Part shown: one piece after another, positions 1-6,160 of the stretch
Layout of the letters: the number at the start of each line of letters is the position of its first letter
Position numbering within the stretch: the first letter of the stretch is position 1
Notes under the pieces: model-generated
Databases searched by the model: none
Told to the model about the DNA's origin: nothing
What the model saw: only the letters and a program-made list of their open reading frames with translations
Assembly: GCA_049287565.1 (NCBI GenBank)
Contig: JBAQGA010000137.1
Span: 1-6,836 of the forward strand
Length of the DNA: 6,836 nt
Source: UBA8522 sp049287565
Lineage (GTDB): Bacteria > Acidobacteriota > Aminicenantia > Aminicenantales > UBA8522
Direction of reading: 5' to 3'
Program-made: the position numbers and the translations under genes

Positions 1-235
1 GTCCGGATATAACCAGTGCACAGACGTAATCGATGATGGTCGAGGCTAGCATGACAAAGACAAAGAGTTTTTCTCCCCAGGCATAAAAAAAGAGGCTAGA
101 GAAAAGGAGAAATAGATTGCCCGGGAATCGGGATATGCGTCCTGTTTTGGCCAGCGAGACGACCGATAGAAGAAAATAGATGCCGAGGGAGATCGGCAGA
201 AAATAGAACAAAAACGTCACCGAACTGAAAACCAC
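1..235 (-). CDS. MBOAT (AlgI-like) membrane O-acyltransferase, N-terminal part, cut by window edge
   Basis: Reading leftwards from a GTG at 235-233 gives 78 residues with no stop before the edge. The N-terminus MVFSSVTFLFYFLPISLGIY matches the characteristic start of AlgI-type MBOAT proteins (MVFSS-x-FLF-x-FLP), and FFYAWGE followed by a hydrophobic segment ending in a DY pair fits the second membrane helix of that family. Such proteins are multi-pass inner-membrane enzymes that move acyl groups onto exported polysaccharides or other surface glycans; the acceptor cannot be told from this fragment. The GTG start is chosen because AGAGGA lies about 4 bases upstream and because the family begins exactly with MVFSS; no ATG exists in this frame near that point. 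The catalytic histidine region lies outside the window, so activity cannot be judged. Family assignment is strong, function only generic. Confidence 0.85.
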   Translation of the reverse strand, partial: MVFSSVTFLFYFLPISLGIYFLLSVVSLAKTGRISRFPGNLFLLFSSLFFYAWGEKLFVFVMLASTIIDYVCALVISG

Positions 236-680
236 CGCATCCTCTGTTAATATAAACGCATTGAATTATGTTACATTGTCATGGCAAAAAACTATGGGGA
301 GCCTGGCGATTTCCTCACAATAAAAAAGAGAGCGTCGCGTCTTTTCACTCGGCGCGATGACACAGCCATTGATACATCCGTAATAGTATGAAGGGCCGGT
401 CAGAAGAACATTCTAATATCGGCAAGAAATAACAACAATCGGACCGCTCTAAAGACTGTCTATTTGAACACAGACCCTTCCTGTTTTCAAGCCATAATCG
501 CCTCGTTTTGTCCTTGAGTCAACGGGATTCAATGTTCACAGCCGGGGCCGGGCCAAGACCAAGACAGAGGCGGAGCGGGTGGGAAAATATATGATCCGGG
601 ATTGATGGGAAAGTCGAGCCAAAGATGCCCACCCGGCACCACAGGAAAAACCGCAATTCTGACGGGGCGCCCGGACTCGT
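236..680. other. Intergenic stretch without a recognisable gene
   Basis: These 445 bases separate the MBOAT gene start from the 3' end of the S9 peptidase gene. I see no reading frame with a family signature, no tRNA and no repeat shared with the rest of the window. The part nearest the peptidase stop (about 534-680) is G+C-rich with several short self-complementary stretches such as GGGGCGCCC at 664-672, but none is followed by the T-run expected of an intrinsic terminator. Both flanking genes run leftwards, so this stretch should hold the end of the peptidase transcript and any promoter of the MBOAT gene. I could not find a convincing -35/-10 pair for the latter. Confidence 0.6.
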
Positions 681-3092
681 TTACATCATCGGATTGCGGG
701 GCGGGGCGGGAGGCTTCAGTTCGTACTCCCCGGGCGGCTCCGCCCCCAACAAGTGGCGGACGAAGTAATCCCAGCGCCGCCGCACCATGTAGGGCTCGTT
801 GCCGAACCCGTGACCGCGGTTCGGGAAAAGAATCAGGTCGAAATCCTTGTTCGCCTTGATCAGCTCATCAACCACGAGGAGCGTATTGTACGGCGGCACG
901 TTGCTGTCCATCGTCCCGTGCGCCAGCAGCAGCTTTCCTTTAAGCTTTTTGGCGAAATTCTGGTTGGCCTGGCTGTCGTAGTTCGAGGTGCCGTCGGGAT
1001 GGGAGACGAGCAAGCCCTGCCATTTCTCGCCCCAATCGTCCTCGTAGCCCCGGTTGTCATGGTTTCCCGCCTGGGAGACACCGACCTTGAAAAAATCCGG
1101 GTAACGGAACATCGCGTCGCAGGTCGCATAGCCGCCGCCCGAGTGCCCATAAATCCCCGCCCTGTCGATGTCGATCCACGGATGGCGCTCGGCCAGCTCC
1201 TTCATCCCGGCCACCTGATCGGGAAGCGTGTTATCGCCCATATTGCCGTAATAGGCGTCATGGAACGCCTTGGAGCGGCCGGGGGTCCCCATCCCGTCCA
1301 GTTGGATGATGATGAAGCCCAACTCGGCCAGGGACTGGGCATCGCCGCTGGCGGGCAAAAAGCTCCGGCTCCGGACGCTGCCTGACTGCGGGCCGGGATA
1401 GATGTTATTGATGATCGGATATTTCTTGGCCGGGTCGAAATTCGTCGGCCGGAACATCATGCCGTAGAGGTCGGTGACGCCGTCGCGGGCCTTGACGGTG
1501 AAGGGCATGGGCGGTTTCCAACCTGTCGCGAGAAGAGCGGAAATGTCCGCTTTTTCAAGCGTGAGGAGAAGCTTTCCCGCAGCGTCCCGAAGCACAGAGA
1601 CCGGAGGAACATCGGGCCTCGAATAGCTGTCGATGAAGAAGCGTCCGGACGGCGACAGGCTGACCTGGTGGTCGGCGTCCTCCGAGGTGAGCAGGCGGAG
1701 GTCCCGGCCGTCGAGCCCGACGCTGTAGAGATGCCGGAAGTAGGGATCGCGATCTTTCTCGCGGCCGGCTCCCAGAAAGACAATCCTCCGGTTCTCCTCA
1801 TCGACCTGCAACAATTGGATCACGGGCCACTCGCCTGCCGTGATCCGGTTTTTCAGTTGACCGGTCTCCAAGTCATAAAGATAGAGATGTCCCCAATTGT
1901 CGCGCTCGGAGAACCAGACGACTTCGTTCGAAGCGGCCAGGAAGCGCCAGTTGGCCCGGCCGTTCCCGGACTCGAAGTAAGTCTCCACTTTCTCTTCGAG
2001 AACGTCGCGGACCTCACCCGTATCGGGATCGGCCAGGCGAAGCACCTCGTGCTTGTGATCGCGGGAGGTCGAGACGAAGACGAGCCGTTTCCCGTCCGGG
2101 CTCCACTGCACATCCTCCATGCCGCCGCCCCGCGATTTGATATCGTCGGTGAAGGTGGACCGGTGCTGGTCGGGAGGCATCTTCAGCCGGACCGTGCGCG
2201 GACCGTCGACGTGGATAACGATGCGCTCGATCATGGACATAATTTTGTCTCCGGGCAGCGGGTATTTCCAGGCCTGCAGGACGGGGTGGCCCACCTTGGT
2301 CTCGACGAGATACATCTCGCCGACCTCGCGCTGGTCCTGCTGAAAGGTCGCGATCTTCCTGGAGTCCGGCGACCAGGAGACGACCGGCCGGTCGCTCTTC
2401 GTCCATCCGGCGTTATCGGTCGCATAGCCGTAGTTCTTCAGGCCGTCCGTCGTGAGCTGCTTTTCCGTCCCGGTGGAGACCTCGCGGATCCAGAGATTGT
2501 CGTCCCGGATGAAGGCGGCGAAACGCCCGTCCGGCGACAGCACCTCGGGGCGCCCGTCCGCGCCGAAGCGGCGGCCTTCGCCGCGCCTTCTTTCGGGGGG
2601 AGCCGCCTCACCGCGCTCGATGGGTTTGAGGGACTTGCCCTTCAGGTCGCACGACCATCGCTTGCCCTCGGCATTGAACGTGATCGTTTTCCCGTCCGCC
2701 GAGAGGTCGAACGTCGTGAAGGGAAGATGGGTCGCATCATAGGTCTTCCCCATGGCCGCGGACAGAGCCGCGGCGACCTTGGCCTGATCAAAAACCGGTG
2801 CGCGGGTTCTTCGCTGCGGGTCGACCAGCATAAACTCGCTCCCCTCATTTCCGAGAGAGTTCCTGTACCAGAAGCGATCGCCCGGCAGCCAAGTCGGGCG
2901 CACGGCGGCACGAAGAACAAGCGAGGTCACGTTGTAGGGCATGAATTTCTCGGCTTGGGCATAGTCGGCGGCGGTCAGGGAACGAAGAGTCTCTCCGCTT
3001 CGCCCTGAGGCAACGGCCGTGATCAAAAAGAAAAAGCCAACAAGCAAAAACAGGAGCGTCCAACGGCCAGACCGGATTTTTCGCTTCATCAT
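681..3092 (-). CDS. Exported S9 family peptidase (DPP-IV/prolyl oligopeptidase-like)
   Basis: An 803-residue serine peptidase. Residues 1-28 form a Sec signal peptide: a KRK-rich start, a long hydrophobic core and an AVA cleavage site with no lipobox cysteine, so the mature enzyme is probably periplasmic or secreted. Residues of about 60-530 are a DPP-IV N-terminal beta-propeller, with repeated SPDGR/SPDSRK blade motifs. Residues of about 534-790 are the alpha/beta-hydrolase domain, with the family motif DGMGTPGRSKAFHDAYYGN. The catalytic triad is readable: Ser651 in GHSGGG, Asp729 in HGTMDSNVPP, His761 in NRGHGFG. The start is placed at 3092 because AGGAG sits 7 bases upstream; the longer in-frame ATG at 3128 has no ribosome site and would add twelve charged residues before the signal peptide. 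Blade one carries a basic, Arg/Gly-rich insert (about residues 162-182). The Glu-Glu dyad of true dipeptidyl peptidases is not at its usual place (see findings). The gene is 32 bp downstream of the PIN toxin and likely co-transcribed. Substrate unknown. Confidence 0.95.
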   Translation of the reverse strand: MMKRKIRSGRWTLLFLLVGFFFLITAVASGRSGETLRSLTAADYAQAEKFMPYNVTSLVLRAAVRPTWLPGDRFWYRNSLGNEGSEFMLVDPQRRTRAPVFDQAKVAAALSAAMGKTYDATHLPFTTFDLSADGKTITFNAEGKRWSCDLKGKSLKPIERGEAAPPERRRGEGRRFGADGRPEVLSPDGRFAAFIRDDNLWIREVSTGTEKQLTTDGLKNYGYATDNAGWTKSDRPVVSWSPDSRKIATFQQDQREVGEMYLVETKVGHPVLQAWKYPLPGDKIMSMIERIVIHVDGPRTVRLKMPPDQHRSTFTDDIKSRGGGMEDVQWSPDGKRLVFVSTSRDHKHEVLRLADPDTGEVRDVLEEKVETYFESGNGRANWRFLAASNEVVWFSERDNWGHLYLYDLETGQLKNRITAGEWPVIQLLQVDEENRRIVFLGAGREKDRDPYFRHLYSVGLDGRDLRLLTSEDADHQVSLSPSGRFFIDSYSRPDVPPVSVLRDAAGKLLLTLEKADISALLATGWKPPMPFTVKARDGVTDLYGMMFRPTNFDPAKKYPIINNIYPGPQSGSVRSRSFLPASGDAQSLAELGFIIIQLDGMGTPGRSKAFHDAYYGNMGDNTLPDQVAGMKELAERHPWIDIDRAGIYGHSGGGYATCDAMFRYPDFFKVGVSQAGNHDNRGYEDDWGEKWQGLLVSHPDGTSNYDSQANQNFAKKLKGKLLLAHGTMDSNVPPYNTLLVVDELIKANKDFDLILFPNRGHGFGNEPYMVRRRWDYFVRHLLGAEPPGEYELKPPAPPRNPMM

Positions 3093-3099
3093 TTCAAAG

Positions 3100-3104
3100 C
3101 TCCT
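3100..3104 (-). promoter_or_regulatory. Ribosome binding site fixing the S9 peptidase start
   Basis: Read on the minus strand this is AGGAG within GAGAGAGGAGC, seven bases before the ATG at 3092-3090. It supports that start over the in-frame ATG at 3128-3126, which overlaps the toxin stop codon and has no purine-rich site ahead of it. Confidence 0.75.
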
Positions 3105-3124
3105 CTCTCGAATTTTTCCTCGTT

Positions 3125-3640
3125 TCATAATAAGTCTTGAGGTTTATAGACCGTGATCCAATCGATTCTCGAAAAGCCGTCGTCGTTCGTCGCCAGTGCC
3201 TCTACACCGCTCTCCTTCATCGTGGCCGCGATCAGCGAGTCATTGACCATCAGGCCATGCCGGGCGCGTATGACCTGGCTGTTTAGCATCAGCTCCGGCG
3301 TCAGCGGACAGACCTTGATGCCCATTTCGAAGATCGCTTGCGCCGCAACAAAATAGTCGGCCAGGCGGCAGACGGTCTCGGGCTTTTCCCTGAGCTTCTT
3401 GAGGATGTGAGGGGCTCTGGCGAGCTTCTTGAAGGCGGCTTCCGCCAGCATCATCCTGTGCATCACTTCGGTGATGACGATTGTCGATGTCAGGCCATTC
3501 AATTCGCCGTCTTCGCAGCGGGCCAAGACTTCTGAACATTCCGCCGAATTTCCGGTGAAATGGTAGATGAAAATATCGGCATCGACAAAAATATCGGAAC
3601 CCTGGGGAATGTCTTTAAGCCTCGTGTATTCCCGGCTCAT
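3125..3640 (-). CDS. PIN-domain ribonuclease toxin, VapC-like
   Basis: A 171-residue protein with a complete PIN fold signature. The acidic residues expected to hold the active-site metal are visible in order: Asp20 in FVDADIFIY, Glu58 in VITEVMHR, Asp134 in VNDSLIAATM, and Asp153 in ATNDDGF. PIN toxins of this kind are Mg/Mn-dependent endoribonucleases that cleave tRNA or rRNA and are silenced by a co-expressed antitoxin. The Asn that usually follows the first Asp by two places is Asp22 here, a common variant. At 171 residues it is longer than the usual VapC of about 130-140. The start at 3640 has AAGGAG seven bases ahead (3648-3653) and lies inside the antitoxin gene, overlapping it by 26 bases, which suggests translational coupling. 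The family call is firm; the RNA target is unknown. A PIN protein with a role other than as a toxin is possible but less likely given the partner gene. Confidence 0.9.
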   Translation of the reverse strand: MSREYTRLKDIPQGSDIFVDADIFIYHFTGNSAECSEVLARCEDGELNGLTSTIVITEVMHRMMLAEAAFKKLARAPHILKKLREKPETVCRLADYFVAAQAIFEMGIKVCPLTPELMLNSQVIRARHGLMVNDSLIAATMKESGVEALATNDDGFSRIDWITVYKPQDLL

Positions 3641-3854
3641 TCATGATCTCCTTAAGCTTGTCCGGAGACAGCTTGATGATGCCCCGGGTTTTGGGGACGA
3701 TCCCCTTTCTCGACTTGTCCTTCTTCCTTTTTTCCAGGTATTCTGAAACCGCCTCCTCAAAAATCCGGCTGAGTTGCTTTTTTTTCTCGAGAGCCGCTTT
3801 TTTAGCCTCCCAGAGAAGACGTTCTTCCATCACGGTCCCTATTTTCTTTTTCAT
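3615..3854 (-). CDS. Ribbon-helix-helix antitoxin partner of the PIN toxin
   Basis: A 79-residue, strongly basic protein. Residues 3-8 (KKIGTV) fit the short DNA-binding strand, residues 10-25 and 28-43 fit the two helices of an RHH/Arc-MetJ fold (LSRIFEEAVSEYLEK is typical of the second helix), and residues 44-79 form a charged tail, the usual toxin-wrapping segment. It should dimerise, bind and inhibit the PIN toxin, and repress its own promoter. The start at 3854 is preferred because GGAGG (3860-3864) lies 5 bases upstream. An in-frame ATG at 3902 would add sixteen residues but falls on the promoter -35 box. The stop overlaps the toxin start by 26 bases. The RHH assignment rests on pattern only, with no conserved catalytic residue to confirm it; the gene order supports it. 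Confidence 0.82.
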   Translation of the reverse strand: MKKKIGTVMEERLLWEAKKAALEKKKQLSRIFEEAVSEYLEKRKKDKSRKGIVPKTRGIIKLSPDKLKEIMNEPGIHEA

Positions 3855-3873
3855 AACCGCCTCCGCTGATGGA

Positions 3874-3902
3874 AATATATGATATTCTCCGGATATTGTC
3901 AA
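3874..3902 (-). promoter_or_regulatory. Sigma70-type promoter of the antitoxin-toxin-peptidase unit
   Basis: On the minus strand TTGACA (3902-3897) is followed after exactly 17 bases by TATATT (3879-3874). Transcription would start near 3867, giving a leader of roughly a dozen bases with GGAGG in it before the antitoxin ATG. No other promoter is evident before the toxin or the peptidase. Confidence 0.75.
3881..3897. promoter_or_regulatory. Candidate antitoxin operator: GATATT repeated 11 bp apart
   Basis: GATATT occurs at 3881-3886 and again at 3892-3897, one helical turn apart, filling the spacer between the -10 and -35 boxes of the antitoxin promoter. RHH antitoxins commonly bind repeated short sites over their own promoter, so this is a plausible autoregulatory operator. 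It is inferred from position and repetition only, and the local sequence is A+T-rich enough that chance is possible. Confidence 0.4.
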
Positions 3903-4000
3903 GAAATCTATTTAACTTTCTAGATATCCAACAATATTGGGATCTCGAATTCCCCATGCCTGGATTAGTTTTACGATCAGGGCGCTCGGCTTCGGACCTC

Positions 4001-4017
4001 ACCTGAAACGGTCAGGT
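4001..4017. repeat. Perfect short inverted repeat in the divergent intergenic region
   Basis: ACCTGA (4001-4006) and TCAGGT (4012-4017) form a perfect 6-bp stem around the loop AACGG. It lies ten bases before the MITE-like element. There is no T-run after it on either strand, so it is not a convincing terminator; it could be a protein site or chance. Confidence 0.35.
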
Positions 4018-4026
4018 CTTAAGCCA

Positions 4027-4123
4027 GGACTTCCCCCAAAAATAGGGCCCGTTTCGCTCACTTATTTTCTTTCTATTGGATACATAGAAAATCATCGAGA
4101 TGGGCTAATTTTGGGGTAACTTC
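4027..4123. mobile_element. MITE-like element, copy 1 (97 bp)
   Basis: The left end GGACTTCCCCCAA (4027-4039) and the right end TTTTGGGGTAACTTC (4109-4123) are imperfect inverted repeats of each other, sharing CCCCAA and the AAGTT/ACTT edge. The element is too short to code for anything. Its left 40-50 bases align with copy 2 at 6691-6789 and with the left end of the deleted IS4-type element at 6096, including GGCCCG and an ACTTATTT stretch. CAGGA is found at 4025-4029 and 4123-4127, a possible 5-bp target duplication. I infer a non-autonomous derivative of an IS4-superfamily element; exact ends are uncertain by a few bases. Confidence 0.6.
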
Positions 4124-4137
4124 AGGAGATCCTCAGC

Positions 4138-4165
4138 TTGACAAGCTTTGAGGAACAACTATATT
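4138..4165 (+). promoter_or_regulatory. Sigma70-type promoter of the glycosyltransferase gene
   Basis: TTGACA (4138-4143) is followed after 16 bases by TATATT (4160-4165). Both boxes are near-consensus. Expected transcription start is near 4172, leaving only about 15 bases before the ATG at 4187, so the leader is unusually short. The -35 box sits inside an imperfect palindrome (4131-4153, CCTCA-GCTT-GAC-AAGC-TT-TGAGG), and the MITE-like element ends 14 bases upstream. Confidence 0.65.
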
Positions 4166-4186
4166 GATGGAGGCGACAAAATATCC

Positions 4187-5833
4187 ATGGTGCAAGCCCC
4201 GCAGAGAACCTCTGGGAAAAGAGAGATTCTCATCATCCTCCTCTTCAGTCTGTTACTGAATGTCTTGGGGATTTGGTTTGGACTTCCCAGTCATAACGGC
4301 TGGGCCCCTGACGAGATTCTCCCCCGTGATGTGCAAGACGGGATTGCCCGACGCTTCTCTCCTGATTGGTATCATAAATATCCGCCACTCCATTATTATC
4401 TGCTCGCCCTGGTGGAGGCACCAATTGTGTTCTTTGCTAAAATTCGCGAGTTGCCCCTCGATGGTCTTTCTGTCTATTCAATTCTGATTTTTGCGGGACG
4501 ATTTTTGAGCCTTTTTATGGCCGCCGGCATCGTCTTTCTTGTTTACAAATGCGGGCTGGAAATTCTTGATCCAATGGCGTCGCTCTTGGCCGCCGGGATC
4601 TCCTCCCTCCTCATTCCTCTGGTGTATTATTCTAAAACGGCCAACGCGGATGTCCCCTTTCTGATCTGGTTTATGGGTTCGTTGTATTTTTTCCTGCGCA
4701 TCCTCAGGACCCGACGGAGGAAGTACTATCTCCTTTTTGCCCTGACTGCGGTCCTGGCCGTTTGTGCCAAGGACCAGGCCTACGGTCTTTACATTATTCC
4801 ACCTCTGGTTGTGCTCTGGTTTGACTGGAAAATCCAGAAAAAGGCTGCTCCGAATCTGACAATTTTTCGTTTTTTGAGCAACCGGAATTATCTCTTTGCC
4901 CTGGCTGTGGCCGTCTGCACTTTTTTCCTGGTGCACAATCTGGCCTTTAACTTTCAGGGATTTCTCGACCACATCAAAATGATCACTGGCCCCCTCAGCC
5001 AAGACAGTAAGTTGGTTTCCCATACGTTATCCGGACATATCTATCTGTTGGGTCGAGCTTGGGGCCAGATCCGGTTTTCGCTGGGATGGCCGCTCTTCCT
5101 AGTCTGCCTTGCGGGCGTGATTAAGGCATTGCTTGCGAAGCCAAGAAATACTTTTTTGCTTTCGCTCCTTGCCTTCGTCGTGTCCTATGAAATTTTCTTA
5201 ATCCATGTGATCCTGTATAATTATTCTCGCTTTTATCTTCCTCTTCTCCTCATCTTGTCCCTTTTTGGAGGCCAATTTCTGGCTTTTGTTTTACAGGTTC
5301 ATACCAGGATTTCGACCGTCTTTCGAGTCGCTGTGGCAGTCATCTTTGTTTATTCAATTTTATATGCTGCCTCCCTCGATGTGTTCATGATCAAAGACGC
5401 CCGCTATGCCGCCGAAAAATGGATGAGGCAAAATATTCCCAAGGAGGCCACAATCGGGCTGGCCACCTGGAGAGCCTTTGCGCCCCGAGTGGAGGATTAT
5501 CGATCTTTCGGGATTCCGCGCAGTTTGACGAGATTTCAAGCGCTCTCATCCAAACCCGATTTTGTCATTGTCAGCACTGAATTTAGCCGGAGATTTAAGC
5601 CCGACATAGCAGGGGGTCAGTTTTTCCAAAAAATGAACCAGAGGGCGGAAACGTATAAGATCGTTTTCCGTCACCAAACGCCTCTCTCCTGGCTTCCTTT
5701 GAGGCATCATGAAGTCCTGGAGCAAATCAACTGCATCAATCCAGAGATCGTGATCTATAAAAAGGTGTCCCCCTCTACTCCGCAAGCAGTTGGAGGCTCT
5801 CCATCGTTATCGCCAGTGGAGCAGACTGACTGA
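4187..5833 (+). CDS. Multi-pass GT-C glycosyltransferase, GT39/ArnT-like
   Basis: A 548-residue membrane protein. A first helix (about residues 13-33) leads into an outer loop with the acidic pair Asp42-Glu43 in WAPDE, the position where GT-C enzymes hold the metal and lipid phosphate. KYPPLHYYLL (64-73) and ANADVPFLIWF around Asp155 are further features of the PMT_2/GT39-like fold. About ten hydrophobic spans follow up to residue ~405, then a soluble extracytoplasmic C-terminal part beginning near KDARYAAEKWM. Such enzymes transfer a sugar from an undecaprenyl- or dolichyl-phosphate carrier onto a protein, lipid A or glycan outside the membrane; donor and acceptor cannot be read here. The ATG at 4187 is chosen because the only longer start, TTG at 4148, lies inside the promoter. 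GGAGG (4169-4173) is 13 bases from this ATG, a little far. The last ~14 residues may be encoded by IS3 debris. Base composition is lower in G+C than the S9 gene. No operon partner is visible. Confidence 0.88.
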   Translation: MVQAPQRTSGKREILIILLFSLLLNVLGIWFGLPSHNGWAPDEILPRDVQDGIARRFSPDWYHKYPPLHYYLLALVEAPIVFFAKIRELPLDGLSVYSILIFAGRFLSLFMAAGIVFLVYKCGLEILDPMASLLAAGISSLLIPLVYYSKTANADVPFLIWFMGSLYFFLRILRTRRRKYYLLFALTAVLAVCAKDQAYGLYIIPPLVVLWFDWKIQKKAAPNLTIFRFLSNRNYLFALAVAVCTFFLVHNLAFNFQGFLDHIKMITGPLSQDSKLVSHTLSGHIYLLGRAWGQIRFSLGWPLFLVCLAGVIKALLAKPRNTFLLSLLAFVVSYEIFLIHVILYNYSRFYLPLLLILSLFGGQFLAFVLQVHTRISTVFRVAVAVIFVYSILYAASLDVFMIKDARYAAEKWMRQNIPKEATIGLATWRAFAPRVEDYRSFGIPRSLTRFQALSSKPDFVIVSTEFSRRFKPDIAGGQFFQKMNQRAETYKIVFRHQTPLSWLPLRHHEVLEQINCINPEIVIYKKVSPSTPQAVGGSPSLSPVEQTD

Positions 5834-5860
5834 GGCAATATGTTCAACTCTCCTCAAGCT

Positions 5861-6016
5861 ATCTGAAGATTTCGCCAAACATGGTATAAGAATAACGGTT
5901 GGATTGGGCGAGGCGACGGCTATGACAATGCCGCGACGGTATCATTCTTCAGCACTCTGAAGAGCGAACTCGTGCATCGCGGCGTTGAACTATCAAACGC
6001 CGGTCAAGCATGCTAA
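5861..6016 (+). pseudogene. IS3-family transposase (OrfB) fragment, dead
   Basis: Frame 5912-6016 encodes GDGYDNAATVSFFSTLKSEL then VHRG, which matches the hallmark C-terminal motif of IS3/IS150-type OrfB transposases (CYDNA-x-x-ESFF-x-x-LK-x-E). The catalytic Glu of ESFF is Val here, so the DDE triad is broken. Immediately before, another frame reads EDFAKHGIRI, like the segment that normally precedes the SMSRKG motif, so a frameshift lies between about 5895 and 5912. The rest of the transposase, both IS ends and OrfA are absent; a stop at 6014-6016 ends the frame. This is a decayed remnant, unrelated in family to the IS4-type element that follows. The left limit is approximate. Confidence 0.75.
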
Positions 6017-6095
6017 TGCAACAATCCAAGCTTAACGGCGTGTCTTTTATATCATAGTTTTCGATATTTTTGGGCACCAATTAAACACAGTCAAG

Positions 6096-6106
6096 AGTTC
6101 CCCCAA
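6096..6106. repeat. Left terminal inverted repeat of the IS4-type element
   Basis: AGTTCCCCCAA, the exact reverse complement of 6663-6673. Related sequences open both MITE-like elements (ACTTCCCCCAA at 4029-4039, ACTTACCCCAA at 6693-6703). Confidence 0.65.
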
Positions 6107-6160
6107 TGATAAGGCCCGAGATGTACTAACTTATTTACCATAAGCGAGTTAGCCTTGTAA

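Noticed and set aside
241..300. Promoter for the MBOAT gene (TTGCCA and TATATT-like strings on the minus strand)
   Set aside because: No pair of boxes has a 15-19 base spacer with acceptable matches, so no promoter is claimed.
664..672. GGGGCGCCC palindrome just after the peptidase stop as a terminator
   Set aside because: There is no loop of usable size and no adjacent T-run on the minus strand; the TTTTT further on is too far away.
602..859. An 85-codon plus-strand open frame crossing the peptidase 3' end
   Set aside because: It is arginine- and proline-rich, low in complexity, mostly antisense to the peptidase, and has no ribosome site.
1668..3008. A 446-codon plus-strand open frame opposite the S9 peptidase
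   Set aside because: It lies wholly antisense to a gene with signal peptide, propeller motifs and catalytic triad. Its product shows no family motif, and long antisense frames are expected in G+C-rich genes.
4478..5023. A 181-codon minus-strand open frame within the glycosyltransferase
   Set aside because: It is antisense to a clear GT-C membrane protein; its composition reflects complemented hydrophobic codons and no domain is recognisable.
4148..5833. Longer glycosyltransferase reading from TTG at 4148
   Set aside because: That TTG lies between the -35 and -10 boxes of the likely promoter and has no ribosome site.
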